A DNA stretch of 52,751 bases from the NCBI RefSeq assembly GCF_000379485.1, contig NZ_KB902294.1:1-52751 (forward strand). The letters are read 5' to 3'. Made by a program: the position numbers and the translations under genes. The notes beneath the pieces were generated by a model, which was not told the origin of the DNA, did no database searches, and was given only the letters and a program-made list of their open reading frames with translations. Below, piece by piece: positions 43,105 to 50,778 of the stretch; position 1 is the first letter of the stretch; each line of letters begins with the position of its first letter. The stretch is from Wenxinia marina DSM 24838 (GTDB taxonomy: Bacteria; Pseudomonadota; Alphaproteobacteria; Rhodobacterales; Rhodobacteraceae).

Positions 43105-44760
43105 TCAGACCGGCATCTTGCGGCCGCGCGGCGAGCGGACCCGGGTCGAGATCGGGAAGTCCCAGACCGCGGCGCGGTCCGCCGCCGAATAGCGCCCCAG
43201 CGCCGCGGCCACGCCGCCTGCACCGGGTGCCTCGCCGAGCAGGCCGTGGCCGCGGGCGATGCGGGCGAAATCCGGTCGGCCGAAGGTGGCGAGCCGGTCG
43301 GACAGACCGATGTTGCGCAGCTTGTGAATCTCGGCCCCATAGCCGCCGTCGTTCAGCGCGACGACGATCAGCCGTATCCCCTGACGCTCGATCGCCTCCA
43401 GTTCCTGAAGGTGCATCATCAGGCCGCCGTCGCCGTCGATCAGCACGACGTTGCCCGTGCCTCGCGCGGCCGCCACGCCGATCGCCATCGGAAGGCTCGA
43501 CCCGATCGCGCCGAATTCGCGCAGGATATGGTGCCGTTCGGGCGGACGCCCGCGCATGTGCGACGGAAAGTAGGAGGAGTGGCCGGTGCCCGCGACGATG
43601 TCCCAGTCCTTCGGGATCGCCGCGTCGAGTTCCGCGACCACGGCCCGCGGATCGAGAAGCCCGTCCTCGATCTCGACCGCCTCGTCGGGACGCGGCGCGG
43701 CGATCCGCTGCAGCATCGAATCGCTGCGCCAGCCCAGCGCCGGGGCGGTCGCCGCGGTCAGAGCCTCGACCCCCAGCCGGGCATCGGCCCGCAGGAACGC
43801 CGCGGCCACCTGACGGCCATGCCTCAGGCCTGTCGGCGTGATGTCGATCTGCGCCACCTCGGCCTGCGGATAGAGCGTGCCGCCGTCGGTGGTGTACTGC
43901 GTCAGGCTGGCCCCGATGGCGAGCACGTGGCTCGCTTCGGCAAAGCAGCCGCGCGCGAGGTCGTTGGAGAATCCGCCCGCGACGCCGATGGCGAAGGGAT
44001 CGTCGTCGAAGGCCCCCCGCGCCGGCAAGGTGGTCGACAGCAGCGCGCCGCACCGCTCCGCAAGCGTCCGGATCGCACCGCGCGCCTCCAGCGCGCCGCG
44101 CCCGACCAGAAGGACGGGCCGCGGAGCCCCGGCTAGCCAGCGGGCCAGCGCGTCCACCTCGTCGGGGTGCGGGGCGAGCGGCGCGAGCCGGGGGATCAGG
44201 TCGGTCGAGGGGACATAGGCCCGGTCGCGGGGCTGCGGCACCTTCATCAGATCGTAGGGCACGTTCAGGACAACGGGGACACGCTCCAGCCGGGCGGTGT
44301 GGAAAGCCTCCTGCACCCCGTCGGTCAGGAGCCGGCCCGACCGGACCGCGACGACGCGGGCGCCCGTGGCACGGGCGAGGCCGATCTGGTCCACCGTCTG
44401 ATTGTACCAGCGCATCCCCGCCGGCGCATCCGCCGCCAGCACGACGAGGGGCACCCGCGCCTGCGCCGCCTGCGTCAGTGCCGTCAGGATCTGGGTGAAG
44501 CCGGGACCGCAGGTGACCGAGGCGACGCCGACCTTGCCGGTCGCGAAGTGGTAGCCGACCGCGGCCATCACCGCGCAGTGTTCGTGCCGGGCATCGACGG
44601 TCCGCACGCCGGGCCGGTCGTCCAGCGCCGTCGCCCAGAGCATCTGTCCGTGCCCCATCAACTGGAAATGGTGATCCGTCCCTTCGGCGACGAAGGCATC
44701 TGCCATCGCCTCCCAGCCGGGCTGGTCGGTCTGCACGGCCGCGCGGTCCTGGATCGTCAT
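43105..44760 (-). CDS. ThDP-dependent enzyme, acetolactate synthase/decarboxylase-like (copy 2)
   Basis: 551 aa. Glu60 in DARHEHCAV activates ThDP, and the PP domain has DGDGGLMMHLQELEAIERQG followed by NDGGYGAEIHKL. Long stretches match copy 1 (SVTCGPGFTQI, HARHEH-type, MRDFGAIG versus LREFGAIG), so the two share recent ancestry but have diverged clearly. It overlaps the MFS transporter gene by four bases (ATGA), implying that its substrate or product crosses the membrane. The reaction may be decarboxylation or carboligation of a 2-oxo acid. Confidence 0.87.
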   Translation of the reverse strand: MTIQDRAAVQTDQPGWEAMADAFVAEGTDHHFQLMGHGQMLWATALDDRPGVRTVDARHEHCAVMAAVGYHFATGKVGVASVTCGPGFTQILTALTQAAQARVPLVVLAADAPAGMRWYNQTVDQIGLARATGARVVAVRSGRLLTDGVQEAFHTARLERVPVVLNVPYDLMKVPQPRDRAYVPSTDLIPRLAPLAPHPDEVDALARWLAGAPRPVLLVGRGALEARGAIRTLAERCGALLSTTLPARGAFDDDPFAIGVAGGFSNDLARGCFAEASHVLAIGASLTQYTTDGGTLYPQAEVAQIDITPTGLRHGRQVAAAFLRADARLGVEALTAATAPALGWRSDSMLQRIAAPRPDEAVEIEDGLLDPRAVVAELDAAIPKDWDIVAGTGHSSYFPSHMRGRPPERHHILREFGAIGSSLPMAIGVAAARGTGNVVLIDGDGGLMMHLQELEAIERQGIRLIVVALNDGGYGAEIHKLRNIGLSDRLATFGRPDFARIARGHGLLGEAPGAGGVAAALGRYSAADRAAVWDFPISTRVRSPRGRKMPV

Positions 44761-46022
44761 GCACCTTCCCCCCTTGGTTCGCCGTCATGGCGTTCGAGCT
44801 GCCCCTCCATCCGGCGGCGGCCGAGATGGGCGGCGACGGTCGCGAGGGCCAGCAGCACCATCGCGACGACGAGCGGCAGCCGCAGCCCTGCCGCGGTAGC
44901 GGCAAAGCCCATCACGAGCGCCCCGATCGCAGGCCCTCCCTTGATGATCATCGCGTAGACGCTCAGCACCCGGCCGCGCATCCGGTCCTCGACGTTCAGC
45001 TGGATCAGGGTCTGGGTGGAGATCGCCGAGGTGACGAGAAAGAACCCGGTGACGACCATTAGCGGCAGCGCGACGATCATCCCCGGCGCCATCGCGAAGA
45101 CGATCAGCGAGGCGACGAGACCGTAGCAGCACAGGATCATGATCCAGACCAGCCCGGAGGCGCTGGGGCGCCCGGCCAGCCAGATGCCGCCCCCGACCGC
45201 CCCGATGCCGATCGCCGAGGTCAGCGCTGCGAGGTCGGTCGCCGTGCCGCCGAAGATCCGGCCCGCCCAGCCCGGCAACAGTTCCACCACGGGCCGGGCG
45301 AGAAGGCAGGTCGCGGTCAGAAGGCCCAGCACGACGGCCAGCCCCGGGGTGCGTGCCGCATAGCGCACGCCGGCCGCCGCCTCGGTGAACACGCCCTGTG
45401 CCGGCGGCCGTGGTGGCGGCGGCCGAAGCTCGCGGACCACCGCCAGCGCCGCGAACAACGCCAGAAACGACAGCGCATTGACGGTGAAGGCCCAGCCGAC
45501 GCCGACGGTCGCGATGATGAGACCGGCCACCGCCGGGCCGACGAACCGCGCGAGGTTGAACGTCACCGACTTGATCGCGACGGCAGAGGTCAGCCGGTCG
45601 CGCTCGACCAGTTCCGACACCAGCGCCAGACGAAAGGGCTGCACGAAGGCGTCGACGAGGCCCAGCGCCAGCGTCATCCCGACGAGGACCCAGATCCCGG
45701 CAAGTCCGGCAAAATACAGCACCGCGAGAACCCCCGCGATCACCGCACCGAGCGCCTGCGCGAGCCGCATGATCCGGAGCCGGCTCCAGCGGTCGGCGGC
45801 GACGCCGGCGAAGGGCGCGATGACGACGGCCGGGAACAGGTCGGCGAAGGCGATCACGCCCAGCCATGCCGGCGACCCCGTCAACTGCCAGACCAGCCAG
45901 CCGGCAGCAACGCGCTGGGTCCAGGTGCCGATGAGGGAAATCGCGTTGCCGAGGATGTAGATGCCGAAGTTCGGCTCCAGCAGTGTGTCCAGCACCTTGC
46001 GGAAGTGGAGCCTTACGGACAT
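44757..46022 (-). CDS. MFS transporter (MFS_3, EntS-like)
   Basis: 421 aa, 10-12 predicted membrane helices. It has NAISLIGTWTQRVAAGWLVW, then DRWSRLRIMR after helix 2-3 and a second copy-like RMRGRVLSVYAMI in the second half. The MFS_3 branch is mostly exporters. ATG at 46022 has CAGGA upstream; the longer open frame to 46103 runs over the operator. CTGTATACCG is 55-64 bp upstream. It may release a toxic or excess intermediate, or import a second substrate; sequence does not decide. Confidence 0.88.
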   Translation of the reverse strand: MSVRLHFRKVLDTLLEPNFGIYILGNAISLIGTWTQRVAAGWLVWQLTGSPAWLGVIAFADLFPAVVIAPFAGVAADRWSRLRIMRLAQALGAVIAGVLAVLYFAGLAGIWVLVGMTLALGLVDAFVQPFRLALVSELVERDRLTSAVAIKSVTFNLARFVGPAVAGLIIATVGVGWAFTVNALSFLALFAALAVVRELRPPPPRPPAQGVFTEAAAGVRYAARTPGLAVVLGLLTATCLLARPVVELLPGWAGRIFGGTATDLAALTSAIGIGAVGGGIWLAGRPSASGLVWIMILCCYGLVASLIVFAMAPGMIVALPLMVVTGFFLVTSAISTQTLIQLNVEDRMRGRVLSVYAMIIKGGPAIGALVMGFAATAAGLRLPLVVAMVLLALATVAAHLGRRRMEGQLERHDGEPRGEGA

Positions 46023-46076
46023 CGGGACGATTCCTGCTGGAGCGGGGCCTCTCGGGCGCCGTGGGTGCTTTGGAAA

Positions 46077-46086
46077 CTGTATACCG
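46077..46086. promoter_or_regulatory. GTATAC operator candidate (MFS-ThDP unit)
   Basis: CTGTATACCG, 7 of 10 to consensus with an intact GTATAC core, 55-64 bp upstream of the MFS start in a divergent gap. Confidence 0.4.
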
Positions 46087-46195
46087 AAAATGTGGGCGCG
46101 CAAGATCGGTCGGGTCTTCCCGCCTGCGCTTCACCCGCAGCACCTTTTTATGAACGGTTTTTTTAATGAAGCGCCGTTGCCTGATGAGACGGGAT

Positions 46196-46205
46196 AGGTA
46201 TACCA
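46196..46205. promoter_or_regulatory. GTATAC operator candidate (thiolase unit)
   Basis: AGGTATACCA, 9 of 10 to consensus, 42-51 bp upstream of the thiolase start at 46247, facing the opposite way from the MFS site in the same gap. Confidence 0.6.
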
Positions 46206-46246
46206 TTGGCGGGAAACAGGACCAGACCGCAGCCGGGAGGACAACG

Positions 46247-47416
46247 ATGACGATCCGCAGCGCGGCCTGCATCGTCGGCGCCTTCGAGCATCCGACCCGG
46301 CACGCGCCGGACAAGAGCCACGCCCAGTTGCACGCCGAGGTCGCCGCCGGCGCCATCGCCGACGCGGGTCTGAGCCGCGACGACATCGACGGTTACTTCT
46401 GTTCCGGAGACGCCCCCGGCGGCCTGCAGTCGATGCTGAACTACCTGAACCTCACGGTCCGGCATGTGGACTCCACGGACATCGGCGGCGTGTCTCCGAT
46501 CGTACAGGTCGCGCATGCGGCCGCGGCCATCGCGCTCGGCCGCTGCAACATCGCGCTGATCACGCTGGCAGGCCGGCCGCGGGCCGACCGGGTGAAGACC
46601 GGGACCGAGCCGCGAATCCGGCATGCCGCGGCGCCGGATGTGCAGTGGGAGTATCCCTACGCGGTCCCGACAGCCGCCAGTTATGCGCTGGCCGCGCGGC
46701 GCCACATGCACGAGTTTGGGACGACGTCGGAACAGCTCGCCTGGATCAAGGTCGCGGCCTCGCATCACGCCCAGCACAATCCGAATGCGGTGCTGCGGGA
46801 CGTGGTGACGGTCGAGGATGTGGTGACCTCGCCTCTGGTCGCGGATCCGCTGCACCGGCTGGACTGCTGCGTCATCAGCGACGGCGGCGGGGCGGTCGTC
46901 GTCGCCCGGCCCGAGATCGCGCGGTCGCTGGCGCGCCCCGTGGTGCAGGTGCGGGGCGCGGGGGAGTCGACCGGACACCAGCACGGCGGTCTGATCGATC
47001 TGACCCGGACGGCCGCAGTGCGGAGCGGCCCCGCCGCCTTTGCCGAGGCCGGGGTGACGCCGGCCGACATCCGCTACATCTCGCTCTACGACAGCTTCAC
47101 CATCACGGTGTTGCTGCAGCTTGAAGACCTCGGGTTCTGCGCCAAGGGCAAGGGCGGAGCCTTCGTCTCGGACGGGGCACTGATTTCGGGCGTCGGCCGG
47201 CTGCCGTTCAACACCGACGGTGGCGGGCTGTGCAACAATCATCCCGCCAATCGCGGCGGCATCACCAAGATCATCGAGGCCGTGCGGCAGCTGCGCGGCG
47301 AGGCGCATCCCGCGGTACAGGTCCCGGACTGCACCCTGGCGCTGGTCCACGGGACCGGTGGACAGCTGGCGACCCGCCACGGCGCCGGCACTCTCATCCT
47401 GGAGCGGGCGGCATGA
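46247..47416 (+). CDS. Thiolase-fold protein, SCP2-thiolase/Ltp2-like
   Basis: 389 aa with the thiolase fold (ACIVGAFEHPT start, IADAGLSRDDIDGYF, YDSFTITVLLQLE, KIIEAVRQLRGEA, final GTGGQLATRHGAGTLIL). The usual nucleophile block is DIGGVSPIVQ, without Cys, and the GHP loop near the end reads NNHPANRGG. This fits the branch that includes Ltp2-type aldolases, which need a DUF35 partner; such a protein is encoded next (ATGA overlap). So a retro-aldol or thiolytic cleavage of a 3-hydroxy- or 3-oxoacyl-CoA is likely. GGGAGG precedes ATG 46247; in-frame Met codons further upstream cross the operator. Confidence 0.87.
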   Translation: MTIRSAACIVGAFEHPTRHAPDKSHAQLHAEVAAGAIADAGLSRDDIDGYFCSGDAPGGLQSMLNYLNLTVRHVDSTDIGGVSPIVQVAHAAAAIALGRCNIALITLAGRPRADRVKTGTEPRIRHAAAPDVQWEYPYAVPTAASYALAARRHMHEFGTTSEQLAWIKVAASHHAQHNPNAVLRDVVTVEDVVTSPLVADPLHRLDCCVISDGGGAVVVARPEIARSLARPVVQVRGAGESTGHQHGGLIDLTRTAAVRSGPAAFAEAGVTPADIRYISLYDSFTITVLLQLEDLGFCAKGKGGAFVSDGALISGVGRLPFNTDGGGLCNNHPANRGGITKIIEAVRQLRGEAHPAVQVPDCTLALVHGTGGQLATRHGAGTLILERAA

Positions 47417-47808
47417 CGGCAGAGCGCGCGATCCCCCCGGTCCGCCCCGACCCCGAGAGCCTGCCGTTCTGGGAGGCTGCGCGCGAGGGGCGGTTCCTGC
47501 TGCGCCGCTGCAGCGCCTGCGGCCAGGCGCACTGGTTCCCGCGGACCCTCTGCCCCTTCTGCTGGAGCGGCGACACCGCCTGGGAAGAGGCCAGCGGCCT
47601 CGGCACCGTCTATTCCTGGACGGTGCTGCGCGCCGGAGCGGTGCCCAACATCGTGGCCTACGTCGAGTTGCGGGAAGGGCCGCGGATGCTGACCGATCTG
47701 GTGGAGGTCGAACCCGACGCGGTGGCCATCGGCCAGCTTGTCGAGGTGGTATTCCGCCCCACATCTGACCCCGACGGACCGCCGGTACCGATGTTCCGCC
47801 CGCGTTGA
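47413..47808 (+). CDS. Zn-ribbon/OB-fold DUF35 partner protein
   Basis: 131 aa. Four-Cys zinc ribbon CSACG ... LCPFC at about residues 33-51, then an OB fold (GTVYSWTVLRAG, VAYVELREGPRMLTDLVEV). DUF35 proteins act as essential partners of thiolase-fold enzymes (Ltp2-ChsH2 aldolases, some acyl-CoA C-acetyltransferases). The four-base overlap with the thiolase gene suggests a one-to-one complex. Confidence 0.92.
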   Translation: MTAERAIPPVRPDPESLPFWEAAREGRFLLRRCSACGQAHWFPRTLCPFCWSGDTAWEEASGLGTVYSWTVLRAGAVPNIVAYVELREGPRMLTDLVEVEPDAVAIGQLVEVVFRPTSDPDGPPVPMFRPR

Positions 47809-47878
47809 GGCCGGCACGGTGGCGGACCGGCATCGGTCTGGTATGCTGGCCAGGACGCGAGCCGCAGGAGAGACAAGG

Positions 47879-48598
47879 ATGACCGGCCGGAATGCCATGC
47901 GCAAGCCAAGCGACGGCCCGCCGCTCGCGGAGCGCGCCTACGACGTCGTGCGCGAGGCCATCGAGTCGGGCAAGCTCGCGCCCGGGGACCGGATCTCGGA
48001 ATATCGCGTCGCCGAATGGCTGGGCATCAGCCGCACCCCCGCGCGCGAGGGGCTGCGGCGACTCGAGGCCGAGGGGCTGCTGTCGGCGCATGGCGGCAAC
48101 GGGCTGGTCGTGGTCTCGGTCGACGAGGACGCGCTGCGCGAGCTGTTCCTGACCCGCGAGGTTCTGGAAAGCGCGCTGGCGGCGCAGGCGGCGCTGAACG
48201 GGTCAGGCCCCGACCTTGCCGCGATCACCCGCCACGCCCGGGCCGAGGCGGCGCTCTTCGGCGACTGCGACCTGATGTACGCGCACAACAAGGTGTTCCA
48301 CGAGCTGATCCGCCGCGCCGCGCACAACCGCTATCTGGCGAAGATGAGCGCGACGACGATGGACATGGTCACTGCCGACCGGCGCGGCTCGACCCTTCTG
48401 GTGCCCGAACGGCAGACCGAGGTCATCGCCGAACACGCCACTCTGGCCGAGGCGATCGCCGCGCGGCGCGCCGACGCGGCCGCGGCTGCCGCCGCACAGC
48501 ACGTGCGCAACGCCTATGCCGCCCGACTGCGGATGGATTTGCCGGCACCGGGAAGTCCCGGCCGGATCTACCCCGGCCGCAAGGCGGCGGCGGGCTGA
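47879..48598 (+). CDS. GntR-family regulator (FadR/FCD subfamily)
   Basis: 239 aa. Winged helix (about 16-82: LAERAYDVVREAIESGKL, ISEYRVAEWLGISRTPAREGLRRLEAEGLL) followed by an all-helical FCD effector domain with metal-site His in HNKVFHELIRRAAHN. FCD regulators bind carboxylates and usually recognise short palindromes with GTATAC- or TGGT-type halves. That makes it the first candidate for the island's TGGTATACCA sites; a weak version TGGTATGCTG lies 31-40 bp upstream of its own start. AGGAG precedes the ATG at 47879. Confidence 0.92.
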   Translation: MTGRNAMRKPSDGPPLAERAYDVVREAIESGKLAPGDRISEYRVAEWLGISRTPAREGLRRLEAEGLLSAHGGNGLVVVSVDEDALRELFLTREVLESALAAQAALNGSGPDLAAITRHARAEAALFGDCDLMYAHNKVFHELIRRAAHNRYLAKMSATTMDMVTADRRGSTLLVPERQTEVIAEHATLAEAIAARRADAAAAAAAQHVRNAYAARLRMDLPAPGSPGRIYPGRKAAAG

Positions 48599-48641
48599 CG
48601 CGCGCGGCGGCGCCATGCACGGGTCACCCTGTGCAGCTTTG

Positions 48642-48657
48642 GAGCGGACGTTCGGCG
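48642..48657. repeat. CGGACnTTCG-type short repeat at the right island border
   Basis: GAGCGGACGTTCGGCG, nearly identical to copies at 663 and 6601. It lies between gntR and the truncated IS6 copy in a 106-bp non-coding gap. Confidence 0.6.
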
Positions 48658-48704
48658 CCCGGGCGTTCATGCAGCCCCGCCTGAGGTTGGGACTTGTTCT
48701 CGCC

Positions 48705-49076
48705 AGGAAACCTCAACGCAGCAGGCTTGTCCCGCGTCTTCGTGACGTAGCTCTCCAGCGCCTCGCCGTCCTGGTCGACTGCCCGCCAGAGATAGTGCGT
48801 CTTGCCGTTGATCTTCACGAAGACCTCGTCGAGGTGCCACCTCCAGCGGCTGCTGCGCATCGCACCGACCCTGCGCCTGCGGATCTCGGCGGCGAACATC
48901 GGGCCGAACCGGTTCCACCAGTAGCGCACCGTCTCATGGCTGACCTCGATGCCCCGCTCGTGCAGCAGGTCCTCGACGTTCCGGAGCGAGAGCGGGTAGC
49001 GGATATAGAGCATCACCGCCAGGCGGATGATCTCTGGTGATGTCTTGAAGTATCGGAATGGGCTGCGCTGGGTCAT
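48705..49076 (-). pseudogene. IS6-family transposase, N-terminal remnant
   Basis: Residues 1-~123 match the complete copy closely (FRYFKTSPEIIRLAVMLY, DLLHERGIEVSHETVRYWW, WHLDEVFVKINGKTHYLW) and keep the first catalytic Asp. After ALRF the frame runs into unrelated sequence (open to 48624), losing the second Asp and the Glu. Not functional. The sequence differs at many positions from the copy at 8800, so it is a related element rather than a recent duplicate. Confidence 0.9.
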
Positions 49077-49132
49077 GCGGCGAGGCTAGGCGCGCCCCCT
49101 GCCCCGCTCAAGATGGTTGCTCTGACAGAGCT
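48705..49132 (-). mobile_element. Truncated IS6-family element (right border of the island)
   Basis: Only the transposase N-terminal half and the upstream terminal region remain. The terminal inverted repeat (49132-49116 on the minus strand, AGCTCTGTCAGAGCAAC) differs from the complete copy's by a few bases. Same orientation as the complete copy at 8747-9563. Homology to that copy ends near 48704, in sequence not recognised. Confidence 0.85.
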
Positions 49133-49195
49133 GTCGCCGGATGTTGCGCTGGCCCATCCGCAGTCCGGCGTTGGATACGGCGGGAGCGGCCGTGA

Positions 49196-49537
49196 TCACG
49201 ATCTACCGAAATTGCGGCTTTTGCGGGCGGCGTAGCGCGCGTCCCTGGCAGCTTTTCGCTCCGCCTCGGTTGCTTCGGGCGTCACGGCTTTCGCTTGCTC
49301 CCGTTCGGCTTCGAGCGCCTTTTCACGCTTTTCGCGCTCGCCTTGCTTTTTGGCTTCTTCGGCGGCCGCCCGCTTGCTGGCGGCCTTTGCGTCCCGTTCC
49401 TCCCTACGGGCAGCTCGCGCCGCCAGGTCGGCATCATCAGGCTTCGGGGCCGCTTTCATCTTCTCGAGTGCCTTTTTCTTTGCACGAGCAGCCGCAGCCG
49501 CTCGGTCCTGAAAGCTGGGTTCCTTGAATCCCGTCAT
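49196..49537 (-). CDS. DUF6481-type small charged protein
   Basis: 113 aa beginning MTGFKEPSFQDRAAAAARAKK, the pattern of DUF6481 proteins of alphaproteobacteria. It is very rich in Ala, Lys, Arg and Glu (AKKKALEKMKAAPK, EEAKKQGEREKREKALEAE) and likely a long helix. No catalytic motif; function unknown. AAGGAAG precedes the ATG at 49537. The 259-bp gap before it (49538-49796) shows its upstream region and the rsuA terminator, nothing else. Confidence 0.8.
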   Translation of the reverse strand: MTGFKEPSFQDRAAAAARAKKKALEKMKAAPKPDDADLAARAARREERDAKAASKRAAAEEAKKQGEREKREKALEAEREQAKAVTPEATEAERKAARDARYAARKSRNFGRS

Positions 49538-49749
49538 GTTATCTTCCTTTCCTGGTGTCCTGCTACTCGTGGTCCTTGGCAAACGCGGTCGCAACCAGCG
49601 GCTACGGCTCGTCCCGAAATGCCGCGGCGATTGAGCGGTTCAACAAATCTGGTCAGCTTCTGGTCTATCGGGTATGGCAGACATGTTCATGCACCCGATC
49701 GGTCGCTGGATGCCAGATCCGTCGGTGGTAGAGATTTCTTCCCTTGCGT

Positions 49750-49770
49750 AAAAAGCGGGCATTCACCCGC
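49750..49770 (-). terminator. Rho-independent terminator of rsuA
   Basis: On the minus strand GCGGGT-GAAT-GCCCGC (49770-49755) forms a 6-bp stem and is followed by five T. It lies 27 bases past the rsuA stop at 49797. Confidence 0.75.
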
Positions 49771-49796
49771 CCGAAGCCGTGCTCCGGTCACAGCGG

Positions 49797-50531
49797 CTAC
49801 CGAAAGATCAAGGCGATCTGTTCCTCGCTCAGCAGCTTCCACTGACCGGGAACCATGCCATCAGGCAGCGCCAGACCGCCCACACGTTCGCGATGCAGTT
49901 TCTCGACCTGATTGCCGGTGGCAGCAAACATGCGGCGCACCTGATGGTATCGGCCCTCAGTCACAGTAAGCAGGGCTTCAGTTTCCGAGACCACTTCGAG
50001 TTCCGCAGGAGCCAGCGGCTTGTCCTCGCCCTCCAGCATCAATTGGCCTGAGGCAAAAAGGCCTCCTTCGGTGCCATCGAGCGGGCGGGCCAGCTTGGCA
50101 CGATAGATCTTCTTGATGTGGCGCTTGGGGCTGATGACACGGTGCAGCAGGCCGCCATCATCGGTCAGCAACAGAAGACCCGACGTCTGCTTGTCCAGCC
50201 GACCGATGGTCGAGACCGCCGGATCACGCCGTTTCCAGCGCTCGGGCAGGACGTCATAGACCAATGCACCGTCTTCCTTGTGCGAACACGACATGCCCAA
50301 GGGCTTGTTCAAAAGGATGACCATGCCCGCGAGGGGATCGAGCGCCTCGCCGTCGATCTCCACTCGTGCCGGCAAATCTGGGGTGATAGGAATGCGCTTA
50401 CTAACGTTCAGGGGATCGGCCGCATCCAGGGTTATACCGCCACGCTTGGCCATTCGCGCAATTTCCTTGCGCGAACCATAGCCCATGGAGGACGGGAGCT
50501 TGTCGACGCGGGAGGTCGGGATTTTAGCCAT
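49797..50531 (-). CDS. rsuA: 16S rRNA pseudouridine synthase, RsuA family
   Basis: 244 aa. N-terminal S4-like RNA-binding part (SSMGYGSRKEIARMAKRGGI), then the RsuA/RluB/E/F catalytic domain with ILLNKPLG, the catalytic Asp113 in GRLDKQTSGLLLLT, KIYRAKL and GRYHQVRRMFAATGN. RsuA makes pseudouridine 516 in 16S rRNA. RluB/E/F paralogs are possible alternatives, but the S4 region and ending favour RsuA. ATG overlaps the preceding small frame's stop by eight bases. It reads out to a clear terminator. This is core-type genome sequence outside the island. Confidence 0.9.
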   Translation of the reverse strand: MAKIPTSRVDKLPSSMGYGSRKEIARMAKRGGITLDAADPLNVSKRIPITPDLPARVEIDGEALDPLAGMVILLNKPLGMSCSHKEDGALVYDVLPERWKRRDPAVSTIGRLDKQTSGLLLLTDDGGLLHRVISPKRHIKKIYRAKLARPLDGTEGGLFASGQLMLEGEDKPLAPAELEVVSETEALLTVTEGRYHQVRRMFAATGNQVEKLHRERVGGLALPDGMVPGQWKLLSEEQIALIFR

Positions 50532-50730
50532 CCATCGGTTCCAAGGAGAGGTTGCTGATAAAGCAGCGCGCCTTCAGGTCAACGCCCGCCCCCATGTTGA
50601 TCAGGATATCGGCCCGCCGCTGGCGCTGCAGATTGCGCAGGAACACCTGCAGATAAGCAATCCAGATGACAACCATGGAGCCGCTGAACAACGTCTGCAG
50701 CGCGCTCCCGTGCCTTCCCAGCCATTCCAT
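50524..50730 (-). CDS. Short membrane protein, probably truncated
   Basis: 68 aa with one hydrophobic helix near residues 14-32 (SGSMVVIWIAYLQVFL) followed by a basic stretch (LRNLQRQRR) and GAGVDLKARCFISNLSLEP. I do not recognise the family. It starts 20 bp from the IS3 element's end at 50751, so its promoter may be cut off, and it stops inside the first codons of rsuA, which suggests a lost C-terminal part. It may be a gene remnant. Confidence 0.5.
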   Translation of the reverse strand: MEWLGRHGSALQTLFSGSMVVIWIAYLQVFLRNLQRQRRADILINMGAGVDLKARCFISNLSLEPMDG

Positions 50731-50778
50731 TAAGTGGGTGAGCCCCCAAGTGATCCTGCCCCGAGAAAGTGGACGGGG

